Source: Microterricola pindariensis
GTDB taxonomy: Bacteria; Actinomycetota; Actinomycetes; Actinomycetales; Microbacteriaceae
Assembly: GCF_002936985.1 (NCBI RefSeq)
Contig: NZ_MPZN01000033.1
Span: 1 to 35,639 of the forward strand
Reading direction: 5' to 3'
DNA length: 35,639 nt
The notes below the pieces were generated by a model. The model was given only the letters and a program-made list of their open reading frames with translations, was not told the origin of the DNA and ran no database searches. The position numbers and the translations under genes are program-made. Positions 7,746 through 15,898 of the stretch are shown here, in pieces (within the stretch, counting starts at the first letter, position 1; each line of letters opens with the position of its first letter).

Positions 7746-8867
7746 ATGTCTCAATTCAACGAAGACACCCCGTCTGCCCGCGCGAACGTCGGCGCGCCCC
7801 AGCCGAGCGGTGCCGAGCTGCGGCGCTGGCGGCAGTATCTCGCCAACGAGCGGGCGGAGGCGGCCGTGTACCGCGAGCTCGCCGCCCGCCGCACCGGCGA
7901 GGAACGAGAGATCCTGCTCGCGCTGGCCGACGCGGAGGGCCGCCACGAGGCGCACTGGCGCGAGCTGCTCGGCGAGGAGGCCGGGCGGCCGCACCGCGCC
8001 GACATCCGCACCCGGGCGCTGGGCCTGCTCGCCCGCAACTTCGGCTCGATCTTCGTCCTCGCCCTCGCCCAGCGCGCGGAGAGCGCCTCCCCGTACGCGA
8101 GCGACCCGCACGCCTCCGCCGCGATGGCCGCCGATGAGCGCATCCACGAGGAGGTCGTGCGCGGGCTCGCCGCCCGCGGTCGGATGCGGCTCTCCGGAAC
8201 GTTCCGCGCCGCCGTCTTCGGCGCCAACGACGGCCTGGTCTCCAACCTCGCCCTCGTGCTCGGGATCGGGGCGACCGGCGTCGCCCACAGCGTCGTGCTG
8301 TTCAGCGGCATCGCCGGCCTGCTCGCCGGCGCCCTCTCGATGGGCGCGGGGGAGTACGTCTCCGTCCGCTCCCAGCGCGAGCTGCTGGAGGCCTCCAACC
8401 CAGACCCGGATGCCGACAAGGTGCTGCCAGACCTCGACGTGAACGCGAACGAGCTCGCCCTCGTCTACCGCGCCCGCGGCATGGAGGAGGGCGAGGCGGT
8501 GCGGCACGCCGCCCGGGTCATCACCCGCATCCACGCCCAGGGCTCCCCGATGACGGGCCCGGTCAGCGCGATCGACGAGCACGAGGCCATCGGCACCGGC
8601 TGGGGCGCCGCGCTCTCCAGCTTCTGCTTCTTCGCCTCCGGCGCCATCATCCCGGTGCTGCCGTACATCTTCGGCCTGCAGGGCATCGTCGCCGTCGCGG
8701 TGGCGGTCGTGCTGGTGGGCATTGCGCTGCTCGTGACGGGCGCCGTCGTCGGCCTGCTCTCCGGCGCCCCGCCCTTCCGACGAGCGCTCCGCCAGCTCGG
8801 CATCGGCCTGGGCGCGGCCGCCGTCACCTACGTGCTCGGCCTCGCCTTCGGCACCACGATCGGCTAG
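7746..8867 (+). CDS. Ferritin-like domain fused to a VIT1/CCC1-family iron/manganese transporter
   Basis: A 373-residue two-part protein. Residues about 22-148 form a rubrerythrin-like four-helix domain with carboxylates at E35 and E38 and two ExxH pairs (E64-xx-H67, E131-xx-H134), enough for a di-iron site. Residues about 150-373 are a VIT1/CCC1 membrane domain with FGANDGLVSNLALV and GAGEYVSVRSQRE, followed by three C-terminal hydrophobic helices. The architecture matches the MbfA-type membrane-bound ferritin exporters described in alpha-proteobacteria. Likely role: export or detoxification of Fe(II)/Mn(II). The ATG has AGGAG ten bases upstream. Confidence 0.88.
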   Translation: MSQFNEDTPSARANVGAPQPSGAELRRWRQYLANERAEAAVYRELAARRTGEEREILLALADAEGRHEAHWRELLGEEAGRPHRADIRTRALGLLARNFGSIFVLALAQRAESASPYASDPHASAAMAADERIHEEVVRGLAARGRMRLSGTFRAAVFGANDGLVSNLALVLGIGATGVAHSVVLFSGIAGLLAGALSMGAGEYVSVRSQRELLEASNPDPDADKVLPDLDVNANELALVYRARGMEEGEAVRHAARVITRIHAQGSPMTGPVSAIDEHEAIGTGWGAALSSFCFFASGAIIPVLPYIFGLQGIVAVAVAVVLVGIALLVTGAVVGLLSGAPPFRRALRQLGIGLGAAAVTYVLGLAFGTTIG

Positions 8868-8972
8868 CGCCCAGTACGGCGCGGAAACGCAGGACCACAG
8901 CGTTCCCGGCCCCGTATGCGGCGCCCGCGTCGCTCTGCTCCTGTTTTTTCTGCGGCCTCGTGCGGGCTGTCA

Positions 8973-9012
8973 GGGCTTCGCTCGTTCCTCGCTCAGCCGG
9001 CGTGGGAAGCGG
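8973..9012 (+). repeat. Dispersed repeat family A, copy 1
   Basis: A segment beginning GGGCTTCGCTCGTTCCTCGC and ending in GCGTGGGAAGCGG recurs closely at 20731-20773 and, inverted and more diverged, at 19103-19142. It is intergenic. It sits between two convergent genes and may act as a REP-like element. Confidence 0.6.
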
Positions 9013-9020
9013 CGCGCGCC

Positions 9021-9059
9021 CCGGTGGCTCGAGGGAGCGCCAGCGACCGAAGCCACCGG
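9021..9059 (-). terminator. Hairpin downstream of the DUF3097 gene
   Basis: CCGGTGGCT (9021-9029) and AGCCACCGG (9051-9059) are perfect inverted arms with a 21-base loop, right after the DUF3097 stop. No T-tract follows, so its action as a terminator is uncertain. Confidence 0.4.
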
Positions 9060-9061
9060 CC

Positions 9062-9901
9062 CTACGGGCTGGTGACGAAGTCGATCAGCTCCTCGACCCG
9101 GCCGAGCAGGGCCGGCTCCAGGTCGGCGAAGGTGCGCACCTGGCCGAGGATGCGCTGCCAGGCGCGGGCGATGTCGGCCTGCTCGGCGTGCGGCCAGCCG
9201 AAGCTGGCGCAGATGCCCTTCTTCCACTCCACGTTGCGCGGGATTGTCGGCCACTCCTTGATGCCGAGCCGCTCCGGCTTCACCGACTGCCAGACGTCCA
9301 CGTAGGGGTGGCCGACGACGAGCACGTGCTTGCCGTACGGACCGGCGGCGACGGCATCCGCGATGCGACTCTCCTTGGAGCCCTTCACGAGGTGGTCGAC
9401 GAGCACGCCGACCTTGCGGCCGGGGCCCGGCTTGAAGTCGCGGATGATCGCGTCGAGGTCGTCGACGCCCTCCAGATACTCGACCACGACGCCCTCGATC
9501 CGGAGGTCGGCGCCCCACACCTTCTCGACCAGCTCGGCGTCGTGCCGGCCCTCGACGAAGATGCGGCTGGGCAGGGCGACCCGGGCGGCGGCGTTCTCCA
9601 CCGCGAAGGAGCCGGATGCCGTGCGCCCGCGCCCGGCCGGTGCTGCCTTCTTCGGCGGCACCAGCACGACCGGCTTGCCGTCGAGCAGGAATCCGGGGCC
9701 GAGCGGGAACAGGCGCAGCTTGCCGAAGTAGTCCTCGAGCGTGACGATGTTCTTCTCGATGCGCACCACGGCGCCGCAGAAGCCGGTCGCGACCTCCTCG
9801 ATCACGAGGTCTTTCACGGCCTCGCATTCGGGGATCACCGGGCGGCCGGCCTTGCGCCAGTCGCCGGCCAGGACATCGGAGCCGTATCGGTCGTTCATCA
9901 C
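9062..9901 (-). CDS. DUF3097-family conserved actinobacterial protein
   Basis: 279 residues matching my memory of the DUF3097 family found across Actinobacteria. Visible blocks are YGSDVLAGDWRK at the N-terminus, IFVEGRHDAELVEKVWGADLR in the middle, VDDLDAI and GVLVDHLVKGSKESRIA, and VDVWQSVKPERLGIKEWPTIP near the end. The VEGRHDAELV...VDHLV pattern suggests a TOPRIM-like nucleotidyl-transfer fold, which is inference. Function is unknown. GTG 9901 is chosen because TAGCCT plus six bases precedes it; ATG 9898 immediately follows. The gene is monocistronic, ending in a hairpin. Confidence 0.85.
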   Translation of the reverse strand: MMNDRYGSDVLAGDWRKAGRPVIPECEAVKDLVIEEVATGFCGAVVRIEKNIVTLEDYFGKLRLFPLGPGFLLDGKPVVLVPPKKAAPAGRGRTASGSFAVENAAARVALPSRIFVEGRHDAELVEKVWGADLRIEGVVVEYLEGVDDLDAIIRDFKPGPGRKVGVLVDHLVKGSKESRIADAVAAGPYGKHVLVVGHPYVDVWQSVKPERLGIKEWPTIPRNVEWKKGICASFGWPHAEQADIARAWQRILGQVRTFADLEPALLGRVEELIDFVTSP

Positions 9902-9907
9902 TCATCG

Positions 9908-9913
9908 AGGCTA
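9908..9913 (-). promoter_or_regulatory. -10-like TAGCCT, leaderless start at 9901
   Basis: TAGCCT on the minus strand is followed by six bases and GTG. The same hexamer and spacing precede the lipoprotein gene at 12000. Confidence 0.45.
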
Positions 9914-9925
9914 ACGGATGCAGCG

Positions 9926-10031
9926 CTAGCGGAAGTCGCGGGACCGCTGCGCCGCGCTCACCCCGAGCGCCTCGAAGCGGTCGGCGAGCAGGTTGATGAT
10001 GCCCTCCTCGGTGCGCTCCAGGATGCCGCGC
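9926..10031 (-). pseudogene. Displaced 3' end of a dnaE2 gene
   Basis: The 103 bases 9929-10031 align without gaps to 12497-12599 inside the intact dnaE2, with six mismatches. On the minus strand they encode the last 34 or so codons of DnaE2 and keep a stop codon (TAG here, TGA in the intact gene). The differences are silent or Val-to-Ile, so this piece diverged under coding selection and is the tail of a second dnaE2 allele. Similarity stops abruptly at 10031. It forms one boundary of the 10.03-12.49 kb island. Confidence 0.85.
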
Positions 10032-10190
10032 CCGCTCGATCGCTGTGAGCAACCGCTCGGCGTGCCACTGAACTGCGCGGTGGGTAGGTGCCGTCGAGGC
10101 TCGAGTACATGGCCGGAGAGGGTACTCGCTCTCGTTCCTCCGGCAAATGGAGCCCTTCAGGGAGGGTGTCTGTCCCGTCCCACTCACAGA

Positions 10191-10641
10191 TCAAGTCGGC
10201 GTTGTCGGCTGGTCGAAGAAGGCGAAGAGCTCGGCAAGTACGAGATCAGGTGCAGCGTCGATTCCCTTGTGGCCTTGGCCGGAAAGCTCGACGCCCGTGG
10301 CGTGCGGTATCAGCGACTCAAGCTGTCGGGTGATCGATCCGGCCCAGGGCAGGCTGGTGCTTCCCAGAAGCAGAAGTGTGGGTGCCCTGATCGTGCGAGC
10401 GCCGGCGAAGTCAATCGTCTCGAGAGCGCGTGCTTCACGTGGAAGCGTTGCGGCCGCACTCCCCGCGGGCGACGAGTGCAGTCACCCGAAATCGCGAACT
10501 CAGCGCGGTCCACAGTGGGTCCCAATGCTCCGCGCGACCCATGCCTCCATGGATCAAGAGCAACGGGTCACCCGAACCTGCACTGATCAGCCCGATCGAT
10601 GTGCCATCCTCGCCGACAACAACCGTCCGCTTGCCATCCAT
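10191..10641 (-). pseudogene. Decayed alpha/beta-hydrolase gene with internal deletion
   Basis: The N-terminal frame (ATG 10641) gives DPLLLIHGGMGRAEHWDPLW, the oxyanion-hole HGG region of an alpha/beta hydrolase, and breaks near 10470. A second frame (about 10430-10191) gives APTLLLLGSTS and ELSGQGHKGID, the segments with the acid and the catalytic histidine, ending in TGA at 10191. The nucleophile elbow and cap, about half of a normal 250-residue protein, are missing, and the two parts are in different frames. It cannot make a working enzyme. It lies inside the dnaE2-tail-bounded island, divergent from the glycosylase gene. Confidence 0.8.
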
Positions 10642-10725
10642 ATATTGCGAGTAGTCACTGGACGCGAATCACGTGGGGACCTGTACCCAGCCGATCCGAG
10701 CCTTCGTCACCATGTGCCAGGCGAG

Positions 10726-10731
10726 TATGGT
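10726..10731 (+). promoter_or_regulatory. -10-like TATGGT, leaderless start at 10738
   Basis: TATGGT is followed by six bases and ATG of the glycosylase gene. No LexA box or PafBC-type motif was found around it. Confidence 0.45.
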
Positions 10732-10737
10732 GACAGG

Positions 10738-11865
10738 ATGACTGCGCTGCGGCTCGAACGGAACGAGGCCCGCCGGATCGCCATCCGCGCCCAGCGACTC
10801 GATGCCGACCGACCGACAGACCTACTCGACCTCGTGAGACAGCTGACCTTCCTGCAGCTAGATCCGACCGCGGCCGTCGCGCCGAGTGCCGACCTGATTG
10901 CCTGGTCCCGGCTCGGGTCGTCGTACCAGCCGGCACACCTGCAGCAGGCAATTGAGCGCGACCGGACGATGTTCGAGCACAAGGCGCAGGATGATCCGAT
11001 CAACCCCCCGATCGCCATGGTCCGTTCGACCTCTGACCTCGGACTGCATCTCGCCGCGATGTCGGCCTGGCCGCCCGAAGGCGCAACGGTCGACTGGCTG
11101 CAGGCGAACAGGTCGTTCCGCCACGACGTGCTCGATCGGTTGCGGGATGCCGGACCGTTGCTTTCCCGTGAGGTGCCCGACACGAGCGTCGTTCCGTGGC
11201 CGTCGTCGGGGTGGACCAACAACCGGAATGTCACCAAAATGCTGGAGGTGCTGACAGCAAGAGGCGAAGTCGCGACCAGCGGGCGGATCGGCCGACAGCG
11301 CACCTGGGACCTGGCCGAACGGGTCTACCCGGCGGGCGTCGACATCATTCCCGAGCCCGAGGCAAAGCGTATTCGCGACGAACGTCGGCTGCGAGCGCTC
11401 GGCATCGCCCGAGCTGCGCTGGTCGGTGACGCCGGAGAGCCCGCTCGTGTCGCGGGGAGCAAGCTTGAGTGGCGGGTAGACCCGGATGCCGTGGGCAAAC
11501 CCTTCGTCGGCCGTACGGCACTGTTGTCGCCGTTCGACCGCCTCATCCATGACCGGATCCGATCGGAGGACCTATTCGATTTCCAGTACATTCTGGAAAT
11601 GTACAAGCCGACGGAAGCGCGGCGCTGGGGCTACTTCGCGCTACCGATCCTGCATGAGGATCGCCTGATCGGAAAGCTCGACGCCGTCGCGAACCGCAAG
11701 AGCGGCGTACTGGCCGTCAACGCAATCCACGAGGACGTGCCGTTCACGAGCGAAGTCATGGCGGCCGTGCGCGCCCAGATCGACGACCTGGCGGGCTGGA
11801 TGGGACTCGAGGTGTCGGAACCTCGGACCGCAAGCCGGACGGTCCGCGGGCACAAAATGGCGTGA
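10738..11865 (+). CDS. YcaQ/AlkZ-like winged-helix DNA glycosylase (HTH_42 family)
   Basis: A 375-residue protein of the crosslink/alkylation glycosylase family. Tandem winged helices are expected; the N-terminal part carries FLQLDPTAAVAPSADL, whose Q40-L-D42 corresponds to the catalytic Q-x-Q/Q-x-D motif (the D form is, as I recall, that of E. coli YcaQ). FEHKA (79-83), GRIGRQRTWDLAERVYP (about 182-198) and LLSPFDRLIHDR are typical family blocks. Members unhook interstrand crosslinks or remove bulky N-alkyl bases. ATG 10738 is supported by the -10 element six bases upstream. Base use is visibly less GC-rich than the flanks. It is the only intact enzyme in the island next to the translesion mutasome. 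Confidence 0.85.
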   Translation: MTALRLERNEARRIAIRAQRLDADRPTDLLDLVRQLTFLQLDPTAAVAPSADLIAWSRLGSSYQPAHLQQAIERDRTMFEHKAQDDPINPPIAMVRSTSDLGLHLAAMSAWPPEGATVDWLQANRSFRHDVLDRLRDAGPLLSREVPDTSVVPWPSSGWTNNRNVTKMLEVLTARGEVATSGRIGRQRTWDLAERVYPAGVDIIPEPEAKRIRDERRLRALGIARAALVGDAGEPARVAGSKLEWRVDPDAVGKPFVGRTALLSPFDRLIHDRIRSEDLFDFQYILEMYKPTEARRWGYFALPILHEDRLIGKLDAVANRKSGVLAVNAIHEDVPFTSEVMAAVRAQIDDLAGWMGLEVSEPRTASRTVRGHKMA

Positions 11866-11987
11866 CCCCTGTCGGATTGACGCCTAGCTGAGATTCTCGC
11901 AAGGGGAACGCGGTGCGGGCACATATCAGGAATCACGGGGGCTCTGGGGGTCGCCGCTCGACGCGGAAGCGTGTACGGGCCTTCTTG

Positions 11988-11993
11988 TAGCCT
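11988..11993 (+). promoter_or_regulatory. -10-like TAGCCT, leaderless start at 12000
   Basis: TAGCCT is followed by six bases and ATG of the lipoprotein gene. The 134-base gap from 11866 holds nothing else I can name. Confidence 0.45.
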
Positions 11994-11999
11994 CAAGGC

Positions 12000-12419
12000 A
12001 TGAAGCCTCTTCGCGCTCTCGCTCTTGCCGGATTCGCAACTGTGTGCGCAGTGGCCGTGAGCGGGTGTTCCGTCGACGCGCTAGTTTGGGGGAACGACGG
12101 CGCTCAGGTTATCCAAACTACCGAGAACCTCATCAAAGATCTGGCTTCTGGCGGAACATCCGATCTCGTCTGCGAAGACGCCGAAGCCGACCTCGGCACC
12201 GCAAAAGATTGGGAAGGCCGCTCCGCAGGCGAGCCGGAATGGTTCGTTGCCGGCTACTGGGATGAACAAGTTCCACTCGATCCGCAGTGGAGCATCAACC
12301 TGGAGGGCCTTCCGGAGGGGGTGGCTCCCGGCGACAAGCATCCCGGCGATGTCTTTTACCGCGAAACCGACGATGGTCTCTGCGTGATCGATGTCGCCTG
12401 GTCGACACTCCTCGGCTGA
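12000..12419 (+). CDS. Small secreted lipoprotein, unknown function
   Basis: 139 residues. The N-terminus is a lipoprotein signal peptide: KPLR, a hydrophobic stretch, then a lipobox VSGC with the lipidated cysteine C23. The mature part is acidic, with two further cysteines (C58 region and C131 region) that could form a disulfide, and ends WSTLLG. I recognise no family. Its codon use is less GC-rich than the flanking genes, like the glycosylase upstream. It lies at the dnaE2-proximal end of the island, convergent with dnaE2. Confidence 0.75.
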   Translation: MKPLRALALAGFATVCAVAVSGCSVDALVWGNDGAQVIQTTENLIKDLASGGTSDLVCEDAEADLGTAKDWEGRSAGEPEWFVAGYWDEQVPLDPQWSINLEGLPEGVAPGDKHPGDVFYRETDDGLCVIDVAWSTLLG

Positions 12420-12493
12420 CGCAGTCGAATTTTCCCGCCCGACATCAAGCCGGATGAGCGGGCGTCATCCGCTCGAGGTGGGTGTGAGGGGCG

Positions 12494-15400
12494 TCAGCGG
12501 AAGTCGCGGGAGCGCTGCGCCGCGCTCACCCCGAGCGCCTCGAAGCGGTCGGCGAGCAGGTTCACCACGCCCTCCTCCGTGCGCTCCAGGATGCCGCGCA
12601 CGATGAGCGCGGGGGACTCCCGGGCGATCCGGCGGTAGCGGTCCCACACCCCGACGCTCGCGATCACGTTGAGGGTGCCCGTCTCGTCCTCGATGTTGAG
12701 GAAGGTGATGCCGCCGGCCGTGCCCGGCCGCTGCCGGTGCGTGACGACGCCGCCGACCTCGATCCGGCGGCCGGACTCCCACGTCTCCAAACTCGCGACC
12801 GGCAGCGCGCCGCGCCTCTCCAGCGCCGCGCGCACGTGCCGCACCGGGTGGTCGTCCGGGGAGATGCCGGTCGCCCAGAGGTCGTACACCACCTGCTCTG
12901 AGGCGCTGAGGATCGGCAGCAGCGGCGGCTGCAACACCACGACGGAGCCCGCCAGGTACTGCGCCTTGTCCTGGGCGGCGTCGCCGGCGCTCCACAGCGC
13001 CTCCCGCCGCTCCATCCCGAGCGCCGAGAACGCCCCGGCCGCCGCGAGCGCCTCCAGCTGCGCGGTGTCCAGGCCCACCCGGCGGGACACGTCGGCCATG
13101 CTGCGGTACGGGCCGGCCGCCTCCCGCTCGGCGACGATGCGCTCGGCCAGCCCCTCGCCGATGCCGGAGACGTCGGCCAGGCCGAGCCGCACCGCGTAGC
13201 CGCCGTCGCGGCGGTGGGAAGCCGTCTCGTTCGGCTGCGCGCGTTCGAAGCCCTCCGGCACGGGCGGCTGCAGCTTGTCGAGGCAGCTGTCCATGCCGGC
13301 GGTTCGCGGCCCGTCCAGCTCCTCCAGCACCGCGTGCACGCCGGAGCGCAGGATGTCCGGGCGCAGCACCTGCACACCGTGGCGCCGGGCATCCGCCGTG
13401 AGGGACTGCGGCGAGTAGAAGCCCATCGGCTGGGCGCGCAGCAGCGCGGCGAGGAACACGCCGGGGTAGTGCAGCTTGATCCAGGAGCTGGCGTAGACCA
13501 GCAGGGCGAAGCTCAGGGAGTGGCTCTCGGCGAAGCCGAAGTTCGCGAAGGCCTCGATCTTGGCGTAGATGAGGTCGGATGTCGCCAGGTCGATGCCGTT
13601 CTCGGCCATGCCGGCGTACAGCTTCGCCTTGAGCTTGCCGATCTTCTCGACGCCGCGCTTGGAGCCCATGGCCCGGCGCAGCAGGTCGGCGTCCTCAGCC
13701 GTGCAGTTGCCGACCGCGACGGCCATCTGCATCAGCTGCTCCTGGAAGATCGGGATGCCGCAGGTGCGTTCCAGCACCGGCTTCAGCTTCGGGTGCAGGT
13801 AGGTGATTGGCTCCTTGCCGGTCTTCCGCCGGATGTAGGGGTGCACGGCGCCGCCCTGCACGGGCCCGGGCCGGATCAGGGCGATCTCCACGACGAGGTC
13901 GTAGAAGCGGCGCGGCTTCAGCCGCGGGAGCGTGCCCATCTGCGCGCGGCTCTCCACCTGGAACACGCCGATCGAGTCGGCCCGGCAGAGCATGTCGTAG
14001 ACGCCGGCCTCCTCCTTCGGCATGGTGTCCAGGCTCCACTCCTCGCCGAGCACGTCACGCGCCATGTCGAAGGCGTACTGCAGGGCGGCGAGCATGCCGA
14101 GGCCGAGCAGGTCGAACTTGACCAGGCCCATCCAGGCGCAGTCGTCCTTGTCCCACTGCAGCACCGTGCGGTTCTCCTTGCGGGCGTGCTCGATCGGGCA
14201 CACCTCGCCGACGGGCCGGTCGGTGAGCACCATGCCGCCGGAGTGGATGCCGAGGTGGCGCGGGAAGGTCAGCAGCTGCGTGGCGAGCTCGGCGACGGCA
14301 TCCGGAATCTCGGCCTCCGGGTCGCTGGCCTTGACCGTGCTGCCCCAGCGCTCCATCTGCCGCGACCAGGCGTCCTGCTGGCCGGGGCTGTAGCCGAGCG
14401 CCTTGGCCATGTCGCGCACCGCCACCTTCGGCCGGTAGCTGATCACGTTCGCCACCTGCGCCGCGTTGTGCCTGCCGTACTTGGCGTAGACGTACTGGAT
14501 GATCTCCTCGCGCCGGTCGGAGTCGAAGTCGACGTCGATGTCCGGCTCCTCATCGCGGATGCTGGAGAGGAAGCGCTCGAACGGCAGGTCGTAGAAGATC
14601 GAGTCGACGGCGGTGATGTCGAGCAGGTAGCAGACGGCCGAGTTCGCCGCCGAGCCACGGCCCTGGCAGAGGATGCCGCGACTGCGCGCCTCCCGCACAA
14701 TGTCGTAGACGATGAGGAAGTAGCCGGGGAAGTCCTTCAGCTCGATCACCTCCAGCTCGCGCTCGATGCGGGTGCGCATGGCCGGGGTCATGCCCGGGTA
14801 CTTGCGGGCGGCGCCCTGCCAGACCAGCTCGCGCAGCCAGCTCATCGGCGTGTGGCCGTCGGGCACGTCCTGCTTGGGCAGCCCGGGCCGGGCGCTCCGC
14901 AGCGTGAAGGCGAGCTCCTCGGCGTAGACCACCGTCTGCTCGATGGCCCCGGGGAAGCGGGCGAACCGGGCCGCCATCTCGGCCCCGGAGCGCAGGTGTG
15001 CCCCGTCGGATGCCGGCAGCCAGCCGTCCATCTCGTCCAGGCTCCGCCGGGCCCGCACCGCGGAGACGGCCGAGGCCAGCCGGTGCTCCGACGGGGTCGC
15101 GTAGTGCACGACGTTCGTCGCCACGACGGGCAGGCCGGCGTCTCGCGCGAGGGCGGCGAGCACGTCGTTGACGGTGCTGTCCAGCGGATGGCCGTGGTCG
15201 AACAGCTCGACGGCGACGTTGTCGTGCCCGAACAGGCGCACCAGTTCGGCGAGCTCGGCGGCCGCGGCCTCTGCGCCCTCCGCCGGTGTCGGCGCGGCGG
15301 CCAGCGCCTGCCGCACGCGGCCCTTCCGGCATCCGGTCAGGATCAGCCACTGCCCGCCGGCCTGCTCGCCCAGCTGCTCGAGGTCGTAGAGCGGGCGGCC

Positions 15401-15898
15401 CTTCTCCGCCCCGGCCAGCTGGCCATCGGTGAGGGCGGCGGCCAGCCGGTGGTAGCCGGCCTCGCCCCGGGCCAGCACGAGCAGGTGGCTGCCCTCCGGG
15501 TCTGCGATGCCGTTCTGCGGGCTGCCGAGGCCCAGGGAGAGCTCGGCGCCGAAGATCGTCTTCACCTCCGGGTAGCTCTCGGCCGTCTCGGCCAGCCGCA
15601 CCACGCCGTAGAAGCCGTCGTGGTCGGTGAGCGCGATGCCGGACAGGCCCAGTCGTTTGGCCTCCTCGAGCAGTTGCTCGGGCGAGCTGGCGCCGTCGAG
15701 GAAGCTGTAGTGCGAGTGCACGTGCAGCTCGGCGTAGGGCACCACCTCGCCGGCGTGCTCGGTCTCGATGGTCTTCGGCCGGTACGGCTCGCGCTTGCGG
15801 GAGAGCGGGCTCTCCGGACGGCTCTCCGGGCGCGCCGGCTTGTCCGAGAGGGTGCGCTCCATCTCGGACCAGGACCTGGGCGGGTTGCTCCAGCCCAC
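12494..15898 (-). CDS. dnaE2: Error-prone DNA polymerase DnaE2 (mutasome polymerase)
   Basis: A 1134-residue C-family polymerase. The N-terminal PHP domain starts at about 54 (ELHVHSHYSFLDGAS, LTDHDGFYG). The palm carries EPDIDVDFDSDRR with catalytic D453 and D455, and helix-hairpin-helix and OB-fold regions follow. It lacks the extended C-terminus of replicative DnaE1. GTG 15898 is chosen because the imuB stop TAG overlaps it in TAGTG, implying translational coupling; the frame is open upstream but inside imuB. DnaE2 acts with ImuA' and ImuB in SOS mutagenesis and lesion bypass. Its last 103 bases have a second copy at 9929-10031. Confidence 0.95.
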   Translation of the reverse strand: MGWSNPPRSWSEMERTLSDKPARPESRPESPLSRKREPYRPKTIETEHAGEVVPYAELHVHSHYSFLDGASSPEQLLEEAKRLGLSGIALTDHDGFYGVVRLAETAESYPEVKTIFGAELSLGLGSPQNGIADPEGSHLLVLARGEAGYHRLAAALTDGQLAGAEKGRPLYDLEQLGEQAGGQWLILTGCRKGRVRQALAAAPTPAEGAEAAAAELAELVRLFGHDNVAVELFDHGHPLDSTVNDVLAALARDAGLPVVATNVVHYATPSEHRLASAVSAVRARRSLDEMDGWLPASDGAHLRSGAEMAARFARFPGAIEQTVVYAEELAFTLRSARPGLPKQDVPDGHTPMSWLRELVWQGAARKYPGMTPAMRTRIERELEVIELKDFPGYFLIVYDIVREARSRGILCQGRGSAANSAVCYLLDITAVDSIFYDLPFERFLSSIRDEEPDIDVDFDSDRREEIIQYVYAKYGRHNAAQVANVISYRPKVAVRDMAKALGYSPGQQDAWSRQMERWGSTVKASDPEAEIPDAVAELATQLLTFPRHLGIHSGGMVLTDRPVGEVCPIEHARKENRTVLQWDKDDCAWMGLVKFDLLGLGMLAALQYAFDMARDVLGEEWSLDTMPKEEAGVYDMLCRADSIGVFQVESRAQMGTLPRLKPRRFYDLVVEIALIRPGPVQGGAVHPYIRRKTGKEPITYLHPKLKPVLERTCGIPIFQEQLMQMAVAVGNCTAEDADLLRRAMGSKRGVEKIGKLKAKLYAGMAENGIDLATSDLIYAKIEAFANFGFAESHSLSFALLVYASSWIKLHYPGVFLAALLRAQPMGFYSPQSLTADARRHGVQVLRPDILRSGVHAVLEELDGPRTAGMDSCLDKLQPPVPEGFERAQPNETASHRRDGGYAVRLGLADVSGIGEGLAERIVAEREAAGPYRSMADVSRRVGLDTAQLEALAAAGAFSALGMERREALWSAGDAAQDKAQYLAGSVVVLQPPLLPILSASEQVVYDLWATGISPDDHPVRHVRAALERRGALPVASLETWESGRRIEVGGVVTHRQRPGTAGGITFLNIEDETGTLNVIASVGVWDRYRRIARESPALIVRGILERTEEGVVNLLADRFEALGVSAAQRSRDFR
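12497..12599 (-). repeat. Direct repeat: dnaE2 3' end, intact-gene copy
   Basis: Partner of 9929-10031, 97 of 103 bases identical, same orientation. The two copies bound a roughly 2.5 kb segment with foreign-looking composition. Confidence 0.85.

Noticed and set aside
9958-10194. 78-codon minus-strand frame beside the dnaE2 tail
   Set aside because: Half of it is the dnaE2 tail read in a wrong frame; the rest has no recognisable content.
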